A DNA stretch of 64,000 nucleotides, taken from assembly GCA_963402885.1 (NCBI GenBank), contig OY727094.1:26166501-26230500 (forward strand). The letters run 5' to 3'. The stretch's first letter is position 1; every line of letters begins with the position of its first letter. The notes under the pieces were generated by a model, which saw only the letters and a program-made list of their open reading frames with translations, was not told the origin of the DNA and did no database searches. Source of the DNA: Antedon bifida. Taxonomy: Eukaryota; Echinodermata; Crinoidea; Comatulida; Antedonidae. The position numbers and the translations under genes are program-made. Below are positions 32,101-40,896 of the stretch, piece after piece.

Positions 32101-33745
32101 CTGTAAAACGTAAACAAAAAACAAAATGTAAAGAAACCCAGAAAATTGTCATACGAAACCAATAGTCTTATAACCACAAATAAATACAAGGCAGACTCTG
32201 GAATGTATAGGCCCTAGGCCTCTATTCCCACACTGTTCACAAACTAATATAACGTTTATACTTTATCAGTGACGCAGGAAAACTATTAAGCTGAAAATGA
32301 GAATTCGTTACCGGTTTCTGAAATTGGTTTGAAAAGAGATTAGAAACGTTTGGAATGTGTGAGTGTGAGAATCAGTCGTTTCATGCATCATTGTCGTCAA
32401 ATTATTCCACAATAAAAGACAAGATATATCGTCAGTCTTGAAACAACTCGCTGTTCTTACCATTGTGCCTATCTGGTTGCTCAATAAACATCCCAGGAGA
32501 TTACACAGATTTGCAGCGGCAAGATGGAGTGTAAAAAACAAACGATTAAATGTTGCCTTAAAATCTTGATGATTTGTTCTTAAAATTCTAAAAAAAATAA
32601 TAATTATTTAATTAATAACAAATAATAGTATATATATAGATATTAAAACGGATTCAATCACTCATGTCGTCAGTATAATTGTATTAAGATGGGACTTCTC
32701 GCTTGTATCCATGACATTTATTGGCTCTTAGAAGTCCCAGACGTTTTAGTCGAACAAAATAGGACTATAAGATAACTAAATAAATTGTCATCATCGTCGT
32801 CGTCATCGGAGATAGTTGAGTCTGAAAAATCATAATCTTAATTGTCAACGGGGACCATCACCCTTCTCGCCATGGGATAACCATAATTATTTTAAAAGCA
32901 TTATTACTTTTCAAATTATCAATAATTGTGTTCGTTGTGACCGTTCTTTCATAATTATTCAGCACAAAAAAAAAAAAAATCAGCGTCGATCGTTAGCTTT
33001 CCTGTCGTAACTATAATGTCATCATCTCCTCATCCCAGCCTCCAATTTCCTTTTCCAATTTTCCAACAATCTTCAAATACATGATTCTCGGGATATGGTC
33101 TCATGAGACACAGAGACCGGGATCATCCAGGGAAACACCCTACTATGAATAATACAAAAGAGTTCTAAGTGTGTTGTTTTTTATTTGGACAAGTGGCTTA
33201 GAACCCCCTTAACCCGGTCGGTAGAGATGCAAATCCGGTGGAATAAGTAACATTAAATGTAAAATACTCGAAGCTCATAAAACATTGCAACATTGATTGT
33301 AATGGTGACTAAAAAGCACCATTGATTTGACAGAAAAGAAGGAAAGAAAATAGAATAGTTGCAGGCCTACTAACTGTAGCTTCCACGCAAGACATAAGGT
33401 ATTTAGTATATAAGGCAATACATTACCTTAGTGTACTTAGCCTAGGCCTACTTACAGGAAATGTGATGCAAACCACAGGGCGATAGCTATAAATGAGAAT
33501 GCAAATCCTACATGTTGAATTGAAGACACCAAACACATATTGAAGACATTGTAAACACCCGTTGAACTACTGTTGCAGTTTCCCAACTTCTCATCCCCAT
33601 CAGTGCTATTGTTCAACCCAGGCATCCCATCAGTGCTATTGTTCAACCCAGGCATCCCATCAGTGCTATTGTTCCACCCAGACATCCCATCAGTGGTAAT
33701 ATTCCACCCAGACATCCCATCAGTGCTATTGTTCCACTCAGACAT
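25674..33745 (-). CDS. PQ-loop transporter, SLC66A1/PQLC2-like, with repeated N-terminus and long acidic tail
   Basis: SLC66A1 exports cationic amino acids from lysosomes. Exons by eye: 33745-33456, 32587-32461, 32100-31971, 30809-30601, 29995-29909, 28982-28840, 28680-28653 (28-nt microexon), 28387-28148, 27571-27422, 25988-25674; phases agree, about 572 residues against 291 in human. Matches to human: NLCNLLGCLLSNQIG, TAIYFLVMDVVFIGQYFYY, VAGYVLGVVSSLLYCAYKIP, QIFANMTYVLSIL, DTLPWTIGSILMIGFDLI then ILYHILKYKR. Both PQ signatures are altered: none in the first repeat, PE for PQ in the second. Residues 1-50 are five 10-residue sequon repeats. The last three exons add an acidic tail ([30 protein letters not shown]). 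The donor of exon 8 appears to be GC (ATG|GCAAGT). Joining of the last two exons is the least certain part. CLCN6's last exon lies in the final intron, opposite strand. Confidence 0.8.
26061..26141 (+). other. CLCN6: Last coding exon of CLCN6, nested in the opposite-strand gene
   Basis: Acceptor TTTGTCTTAAG, then [20 protein letters not shown] ending QHQHCD and a stop. Human CLC-6 ends IVGIITRHNLTYEFLQARLR and so on. It lies 1.5 kb beyond exon 21 and inside the intron 25989-27421 of the minus-strand SLC66A1-like gene. Confidence 0.9.
26093..26850 (+). repeat. Minisatellite grown from the CLCN6 C-terminal codons
   Basis: Units of about 54 bp copy the exon end GAATTTCTGGAAAAGAAACT plus TCACCAACACC into the 3' UTR as GGATTTCTAGAAAATAAACT plus TGACCAAACACC. 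Three units form a higher-order repeat of about 160 bp, seen starting near 26106, 26265 and 26428, and decay towards 26850. Most downstream units have changed AAGAAA to AATAAA. Confidence 0.9.
26164..26169 (+). promoter_or_regulatory. First AATAAA hexamer after the CLCN6 stop
   Basis: 22 bases past the stop codon and part of the repeat unit. The hexamer recurs in later units (near 26220, 26323, 26379 and 26579). Any one could direct cleavage. Confidence 0.4.
27165..27395 (+). repeat. Direct repeat, two units of about 115 bp
   Basis: GATTTTGCAAAAAAA, then TTTGATAAAGTGG-like, then GGTGATATGGCAATATKCGT occurs twice. It lies in the intron between the last two coding exons of the SLC66A1-like gene. 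Confidence 0.7.
27895..28075. mobile_element. MITE family M2, copy 1
   Basis: Inverted blocks ATGACGTAAGCGTAACGCAA and TTGCGTTGCGTCG flank ATTGACCAATGGC and its inverse TGATTGGTCAA. The same layout recurs at 36258-36380. The interior may overlap the end of exon 8 if the GC donor is wrong. Confidence 0.65.
28653..28680 (-). other. 28-nt microexon before a U12-type intron, SLC66A1-like gene
   Basis: Acceptor TTCTTTTCAG, exon TATTTTAATGATTGGTTTTG plus eight more bases, donor GTATCCTTTA (U12 consensus). The following intron ends TACCTTAACACTGGACAACAG, where TACCTTAAC is a near-perfect U12 branch site. Including it yields GSILMIGFDLI joined to ILYHILKYKR, colinear without gaps with human GSLGVLLLDTI and ISIQFLVYRR. 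Confidence 0.85.
31109..31960 (+). repeat. 24-bp minisatellite of tRNA box A-like units (about 35 copies)
   Basis: Consensus GGATAGCTCAGTCGGGTCGA plus GATT. The earliest units (31109-31290) are longer and read GGATAGCTCAGTCGGTTAGC plus TTCGGA. TAGCTCAGTCGG is the box A/D-arm of animal tRNA-Lys. The array lies in the intron after exon 3 of the SLC66A1-like gene and stops about 10 bases from its 5' splice site at 31970. Reading frames across it arise only because the unit is a multiple of three. Confidence 0.9.
32660..32740. other. Short hairpin in the SLC66A1-like first intron
   Basis: GATGGGACTTCTCGC and later TTAGAAGTCCCAGAC contain GGGACTTCT/AGAAGTCCC in inverted order with a loop of about 35 bases. 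Possibly a MITE end; no further match was seen. Confidence 0.35.
33596..33745 (-). repeat. Coding 30-bp minisatellite, 5 units, N-terminus of SLC66A1-like protein
   Basis: Five in-frame copies encode MSEWNNSTDG, MSGWNITTDG, MSGWNNSTDG and twice MPGLNNSTDG. Every unit carries N-glycosylation sequons (NNS, NST or NIT). It precedes the first membrane segment and so probably faces the lysosomal lumen. Confidence 0.9.
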
Positions 33746-33769
33746 CGTAGTCCAACACCTAGATTAAGT

Positions 33770-34172
33770 AATAATACTTTGTGAGATGATCTTGAGAATG
33801 TTTGTTACCATCTAGATGGTCGAAGTTGGGTTTTCTGTGTCGACGTGTTAGAATGTATTTTGTAAGTCTCTTGAGAAAATAACTCATAATGGTATAGGGT
33901 TTAAGGATGTATTGACTCCCAGTATGTTAAATGGTCACGTATAATACGAATATGGTGTCTGATATCAACATCTAATTTATTTGAAATGTAAATAGGCCTA
34001 GGCCTATACCATGACCATTTTTTGAGTATACAGATGATTATGTACATGCCATTTTATCCATCTAATAATTAGTTTTAATACTATTTCTTTATGTGACAAT
34101 CAGAATGGCTTTGTTTGCGGGTTTTGTGTATGAATCAAATGTTTTATACCTAATTTCACTGTTCTAATTCTT
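33770..34172. promoter_or_regulatory. Presumed 5' flank of the SLC66A1-like gene
   Basis: Lies upstream of the only plausible start codon at 33745. No core promoter element is convincing. A TAGGCCTAGGCCTATA run occurs near 33992-34007. Confidence 0.35.
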
Positions 34173-34480
34173 TTAAAGGTGTATTGTCCCTCAAAAACAT
34201 GAAAAATAAAGAATAATAAAATCAGACTTTGAATAGATTATTTTGCGGTAGTTTTAAGCCTAATAAACTTAATCACTTTCGTAGTATAGAAAAAAAACCG
34301 GAAAAAATTAATGTTTTTTACTTTAAAAATGACAAAATAAATAGTTAAATTTAACCTAAAACTCATTGAATGGCAGTCAATTTGACTATTTTTTGCTTTA
34401 AATTATAGTTTTTGAGGTAAATATATTTTTTCAAAGTGGATAACTATAAGGTGACATTAAATTGCATATTCAACAAAATG
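34173..34480 (+). mobile_element. TTAA-type MITE family T1, left part
   Basis: TTAAAGGTGTATTGTCCCTC, then AATAAAATCAGACTTTGAAT. It matches the inverted piece ending at 41495. The right terminus was not found, so the right border is approximate. Confidence 0.6.
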
Positions 34481-34665
34481 TTTTAAGAATTACTTTTTGT
34501 TTAGGGGTATCTCTAAAGTTTGTTTGTTCATCTCATTTCGTGAAGACACAAAGATATTTTTTCAATAAATTTTATTTGTTTTAAATAAAGATTCTATAAA
34601 TATAGTTACCGTATATACAAAGAAAATGTAAAATCACAACGAAGAGGAGTGGTAAGTCTCTTATC

Positions 34666-34835
34666 TAAAGCTCTGTCTACACTATCAAACTAGATTGACA
34701 AAAAAAGTGTGATTTGGTTAAAAATATGATAGTGATATGCCCAAATATGGTATAGTGATTAGACATCATCATGTCCATATATGGGCACATCACATTTTTT
34801 TGTCACATAAAGTTTGATAGTGTAGACATAGCTTA
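34666..34835. mobile_element. Hairpin MITE family H1, copy 8
   Basis: Full unit from AAAGCTCTGTCTACACTATC to GATAGTGTAGACATAGCTTA, directly against the left edge of a LINE fragment. Confidence 0.85.
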
Positions 34836-35315
34836 AGAAAGGGGATATTGACAATCTGAGCAATTGGAGACCAATAACTAAATACGGAATACAAAACCAT
34901 TGCAAAAGTTATTAGTAATCGTCTACAAAAAGTAATTTTTTTGTATTCATAACGTTTATAATGATCAGAAATGTTATAACAGGCGTTTTTTAGTCAGAAA
35001 ATATTAAAAGGATTAGACTTAACGGTGTATCTGAAGAAGAAAATATTGAAGATGCAAAAAAAGGCTTTGATAAAGAAAATATTTGAAGACATAAATGGTT
35101 AATCACAACACTTTACTATGAATAGTGGTACTGTATACGACAAGGATGCCCAATATCGGCCTATACTATAATACTATAATGGGTCTACTGATATGGCATG
35201 TAAATTAAGAGAAAGGTCTTGTTAAGTTTAATGGAATTGGGTTACCTATCTTTAAAAAATATAATTAAGCAGTACGACTACAGGTCTACAGCAGACATTT
35301 CATATTCAAAACACA
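34836..35315 (+). pseudogene. Degenerate LINE reverse transcriptase (L1/Tx1-like)
   Basis: Several frames carry reverse-transcriptase landmarks in order: LSNWRPIT; after a frame change NTEYKTIAKVISNRLQKVI; DQKCYNRRFF; a DAKKGFDKE remnant of the fingers/palm Asp block; IRQGCPISAY (the RQGCPLSP motif); and weak traces of ACKLR..VKFNGI and KQYDY, the eroded ADD box. Many frameshifts and stops show it is dead. Family placement rests on these motifs only. Confidence 0.75.
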
Positions 35316-35319
35316 ATAT

Positions 35320-36257
35320 TGTGTATTTGTATTTTAAATTTGTATCTATCTTCACTAGGTCTATCGGTTAGGGTCATCAATAGCTTTACCATCTCAATAG
35401 GCTTATTTCATCATTTTACCGACGCGTCCAGACGTTAACATTAACAACGTAGGCCTATAATTGAGTATACTTACACTAATTTTCAACAGGATTGAGAGAC
35501 AAACTGTTTAACGGTGAATATCCCTAAAATTCCACAGGTACCGTCAGCCGTAAGCTCTTCATTACGCCATTTTGGATATCAATGTATAAGTATTAAAGTC
35601 CACAGACCTTATCAGCGCGTACGAACAACCAATAATTCAGTGAAAAGTCATCATAGAATATGTGTGTTTGTAATTCAGTATTCTATTCATATATACATAG
35701 TATGTTTACATTGGAACTACTATGTAAACAAGTCATATAACTCGCTATTATAAACCTTACAATTACCAAAACTATGCAATTGCACTTTAGTCTCACCATA
35801 TGAAAAACGGTCACCGACCAAGTAGCGGGAAATTTGAAATTCTTAAGTAGGCCTACAGTCAGTGCAAACATCTCTATTACTGTATTAGAACCAAACACAA
35901 CATACCATTACAGACATCATTATTTAAAATAATAAAGTTTTATTTTCTAATAACTTAATACAACATCTGTCTAATTAATACACTAGTGCGAGGGCGGGGA
36001 CTTATTGACGGTGGGTTTGTAAACATAAACATGTTCTGCCGACGGTTGCTACAAAACAAGGTGTAAATGCTTAAAACGGTACGAAGATAATTATGTTTAT
36101 ACCCCCCTGGTTATTGTAAAACCTTACAAATGAATGAAAGCGAGTAGGAGTACTGCTACCAAAAAGCAATGCCAATCGAATTGCAATTCCGTAATTACGC
36201 CAAATGGGGTTGATGCGAGTGGTATCACACCGCACGCAAACACTACGCATTATCGTT
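35320..36257. other. Intergenic, no gene recognised
   Basis: Short open frames on both strands around 35514-35898 overlap one another and show no conserved motif or splice context. Nothing else was recognised. Confidence 0.4.
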
Positions 36258-36380
36258 TAAGCTTGGCTCCCACTAGGACTCGACGAAAGGACGTAGACGC
36301 AACATAAGTGAGTTGATCAATCACGATTGTCATTGGTCAACAAGCTTACGTTGCACTTACGTCCCACGCTTTATCTTTGG
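36258..36380. mobile_element. MITE family M2, copy 2
   Basis: AAGCTTGGCTCCCACTAGGA, then ACGTAGACGCAACATAAGTG, and on the other side GCTTACGTTGCACTTACGTC; the interior has GATCAATCACGATTGTCATT. Same family as 27895-28075. Confidence 0.65.
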
Positions 36381-36429
36381 TACTACTGCTGCTGCGTAGT
36401 GTATCACTATTTTGGATAATGAACGTTAC

Positions 36430-37010
36430 TACCGCCAAACACAGTATTATCATGAATACTGTACCATTAATTAATTAAATAGTTTTATATTTCTTATATT
36501 GCTCATGATTTAAATAAAACCAGAGCACTGTGAACGTTACTTTAAAATGTTAAATAAATGTGAAGTGAAAATGGTTTAGTTAACCCTTGGCCGCCAAACA
36601 CAGTATTATCATGAATACTGTACCATTAATCAATTAAATAGTTTTATAGTTCCTATATTGCTCATGATTTAAATAAAACCAGAGCACTGTAACACTACTT
36701 TAAAATGTTAAATAATGTGAAGTGAAAATGGTTTAGTTATCCATTGGCCGCCCAACACAGTATTATCATGAATACTGTACCATTAATCAATTAAATAGTT
36801 TTATATTTCTTATATTGCTCATGATTTAAATAAAAGCAGAGCACTGTGAACGTTACTTTAAAATGTTAAATAATGTGAAGTGAAAATGGTTTAGTTATCC
36901 ATTGGCCGCCCAACACAGTATTTACCGTACATGAACACTGTACCAATAATTATTTAAATAGTTTTATATTTCTTATATTGCTCATGATTTAAATAAAACC
37001 AGAGCACTAC
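36430..37010 (+). repeat. Tandem repeat, unit about 155 bp, 3.7 copies
   Basis: Each copy has CCGCC, CAACACAGTATTATCATGAA, TACTGTACCATTAAT, TTGCTCATGATTTAAATAAA and AGTGAAAATGGTTTAGTTA. The ACAGTATT-ATCATG-AATACTGT block is a 22-bp inverted repeat, so each unit carries one hairpin. Confidence 0.9.
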
Positions 37011-37019
37011 GAAACATGA

Positions 37020-38960
37020 TTGTAAAAAAAAAATTCAAATTAAACCCGAATATTGTATAGATACAACAGCTAAACTAAAATATCGTTTGCTATTACTGTA
37101 TAACGTAAATATTCAAAATTTAAAAATCTTCCCTGAAAAAAACCCATACCATTTGCAGCACTAGTTAATAAACGGTTTATAAATGGGTACACAGTATTAA
37201 TAAATTATTATTTTAACACACGGTCAAAAATAAATACCGTAAAGTTATAATTCTGTGATTTTGGCAAACAGGGTTGGGTTCAAGGAATGCTGTAGCGGCA
37301 TGGACAGGTTGGCGGAAAAGGAACCCCTATCTTTAACCATGGACCTATAAATTAGATTTAATATACTTTACAGGTCCATGCTTTAACTATAAAACATACA
37401 TAAACAGACGATGTTAATTTGCTGTTTGATATAAAATAAAATAGTATATACCAAAATATACCTTTGCACTTATATTTATAATAATTTCCATTGTGTGAGA
37501 ACATGAAACGTTTTATAAAATAAAATAATTTATAACACTCTACAATTGTTAAAATATGGCATGAACGAGAAGCATATCTTGTTCACAATATCAAACAAGC
37601 AATTATAAATACAAACGCAAGTTGTAAAATAAAATGTATGCAGCTATACCACCATATTAAAATATGTACAGTTAATTAACTTACAATACTTTTTACAGGA
37701 ACACTTATTTCAATCAATTTGAATTTATTCTACAAAAACACTCATCAAATCTATACTTTTTATAAACTAGAATCTTTCTTTAAATTCATTTCGAAAATAT
37801 TCATAGAAGAAATCGTTGATAAACGTTTAATAAAAAAACAAATAATATATATATTCGTGCAATAGAACAAATAATGTCATGAGGAGGAAGATGAAATTAT
37901 GATATATTTTTACGAGACGAAGCCAAGTAAAAATATTACAAAATTTTCCATTGTACTTATAAATATTCATACTTACAAAACACTTTTTATATTAGGATTG
38001 AGTTGTATATAAAAGAGTATACTTTGTTTGCACACCCAAGATTTATATGCGAAATACAAACGTAAAAATCAGATTTCCATAACACAGACAGGCGATTTTA
38101 AAAATGTGAAAACTAATTTAAAACGTATTTGAAATATCTCAAATTTCAGGTATTTTCTGACCATATCACTGAGTTATGTGTTATGTGTTAAATTTGGCAC
38201 AATAGTCCAAATTGACACAAGATGTCATATGAAAATGAATGAAAAAAAACCAAATATAAATAGTCTTAGATAATTGTACAGATATGACATTTTAAGAAAA
38301 CTTGTTGGCATTTTTGGTCACTGGTTATTCTACAGTCAGCAAAGTAAAACAAAATGAGAGAAAAAATGAGTAAAAATGTTACACATAGAGTAAGTTCAAG
38401 TTTAAAATTTATAAACGTCTAAAAAGCGCATCTTATAAAATGCCCATATTGACAAAAACGATTTATTATAGAAATATATTATTATTTCTAAAATTCAATA
38501 CATTACAACATAGTTTGTAGATTTATCTTCATAGAGGTCATTAATCTTCATTCATTAAATACATCGGTGGTACACTAAAAAAATAGTTATCTAACAATAG
38601 TTTTGACAAATTTGAACAAAAACAAAAATGTATACCCTTTTATCGTAGCAACATCTTTATATTAACAATACATTATTAACATTAGCTGTACTAACTGTTT
38701 ATTTTATTTACTTATTGCAACATAAAACAATATTATTAGTATATGCAATTTATTGAATATTCATGACAAAAACTAGAATGTCGATGACGACTCCCAATAC
38801 CTGATTTCACGTATAAAAGAGCAACATTTGTTACTTAGTATAATATCATTCAAAACTACCCATGTATGTAAAAATGGTCAACAATTGTTAGTGTCATTAA
38901 TAAAAGTTTATTGAGTAATGCACCGTTTCAGGTGCGTTTGGGATCATTCTTACTGAACTG
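37020..38960. other. AT-rich intergenic desert
   Basis: No coding frame, clear repeat or RNA gene was recognised. Confidence 0.45.
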
Positions 38961-38967
38961 TTATCTT

Positions 38968-39180
38968 GGTACCTTTCTTGCTGAAATTAGTCTTCTTGGA
39001 ACCTTTCTTGCTGAAATAGGTCTTCTTGGAACCTTTCTTGCTGAAATTGGTCTTCTTGGAACCTTTCTTGCTAAAATTGGTCTTCTTGGAACCTTTTTTG
39101 CTGAAATTGGTCTTCTTGGAACCTTTCTTGCTGAAATTGGTCTTCTTGGAACCTTTCTTGCTGAAATTGGTCTTCTTGTC
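38968..39180 (+). repeat. 30-bp minisatellite, 7 units
   Basis: Unit GGAACCTTTCTTGCTGAAAT plus TGGTCTTCTT. Both strands are open because the unit is 30 bp, giving LGTFLAEIGL repeats. A halo of decayed, irregular units (CTTTCTTGCTGAAACTGGTA) runs on from 39355 to 39665. Confidence 0.9.
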
Positions 39181-39354
39181 AAATCTGATACTAGTACTTT
39201 CTTGCTGACTAATGTTTGTTTTTGTTTGATATTAAGTAAAATAAAAGTGCAATATTACAGAAAAAGAAAACTGAATCATGTCTAATGACATCTGAGATTA
39301 TCATTCCAATCCTAGGTAGGATATATATCCAAAGAAGTCATACACAGATAGTAT

Positions 39355-39665
39355 ATCTTGGAACCTTTCTTGCTGTAACTGGTACTATTTTCTTGCTCTA
39401 ACTGTTATGAAATACAATATCTTGAAATATTTTATTGCTGAAAGTGGTACTAATTTGTTGCTGAAACTGTTATGGAATATCTAGATCTTTCTTGCTGAAA
39501 CTGGAACTACTTTCTTGCTGAAACTGCTATAGTATGAAATACAATATCTTGAAATCTTTCTTGCTGAAACTGGTACTATTTCTTGCTGTAACTTATGAAA
39601 TATCTTGATTTTTGCGTGCTGAAACAGCCTGGTACTACTTTGTTGCTGAAACTACTATTAGATAC
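39355..39665 (+). repeat. Decayed halo of the 30-bp array
   Basis: At least eight imperfect pieces of CTTTCTTGCTGAAACTGGTA with irregular spacing, alternating with GAAATACAATATCTTG. It looks like an older expansion of the neighbouring array. Confidence 0.65.
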
Positions 39666-39669
39666 AATA

Positions 39670-40896
39670 TCTTTGAATTATATATATACTTTAAAATAAT
39701 AAAACCCTTGTTTAAAATATAAGGTTAACCTAAATATTCTTGTCTGATCAAATCTAAACATATATTTACACAGAGAACATAACCTGAGAAATAATAGAGA
39801 AAGGATTTGAATATAATATTTGTTTTCATTAAAAGTAAAGAATACTTTATGACAAAGTACAACTATTTTCTTATTTATATAGCACCTCAAGAAAACTTAA
39901 ACTGTTTAACCTTTACACTTTAAGTTTACGGTGTTACTAAAGCTACTACAAGTATCCCTACTTATATTATTTACATTATGTGAGCTAAACACATTTGAAA
40001 TCCTCCTTGATTGAATACTAAACCTAAAATATTGACATATTTATTGTCTGCCAATTGTAATAGTCATCATTGAAAATTTATGTATTTGTGCATTTTGTAT
40101 AAAATGATAAACTGTGCAAAAAAAAAAAAATTCATTTAAGTTAATTTTAAATTATATGTCACAATGAATCTCAGAAGACAGAATTAAGAATAACAAATTG
40201 GTTGGAAATATACTCTATGTGATTCAACCTTGAACACTTTTGTTGTTTATATTTTTCAACCGCCAGTAAGCAGAAATCTTTCCGACAAGATAAGGAGATG
40301 TTTTATCATGCCAATGTCCGATATTTCTGAGGCTAATGTCAAGTATTTTGCGTATCTTGACCCTCAATTTTCTATTCACTATAATTTTTCTAATTTAACT
40401 GCAGATTCTTAAAGATCAGATGGTCCAGTTATATGATTTTAAGTTATTTATAGTAATTATATTCGTTGACAAAAAACTTAAAGAGAGATAAAAATTTAAA
40501 AAAAATTCTAAGTCAAAAAGTGTTTACACAGTAATCAAATGGACAGATTAGATAGAAAGAACAGGTTTTTGAATGAGTGCCTAGTGGTTGGAGACGAGTT
40601 CACTTAGAAGAGATGTTCACAGGGAGGCTCACTGAACTGAAATTAAGATGGTGTTGAATTGGACACATGTAAACAAGATACATATGTACACATTTGTACC
40701 ATCAACAGTGTGTACACAAATCTTGATATTTGGTATTATTCTTCTTAAATCTATTTATACTTAAAAACAGCTTTACTTTATACTATATATACATTATATA
40801 TACAAATTTATATACGTTTCAAGATGGCCTCTGATTTGAATGTCAGGGGATACGATTCAAAGGCTGCCCTCTATGCATGATTGTTTTTGCACTTTC
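39670..40896. other. 3' flank of the PDE9A-like gene
   Basis: AT-rich; part of it should be the PDE9A 3' UTR on the minus strand. No separate gene was recognised. Confidence 0.4.

Noticed and set aside
38911..39285. Open frame of LGTFLAEIGL repeats, hydrophobic
   Set aside because: A 30-bp minisatellite; both strands are open and no splice or start context supports a gene.
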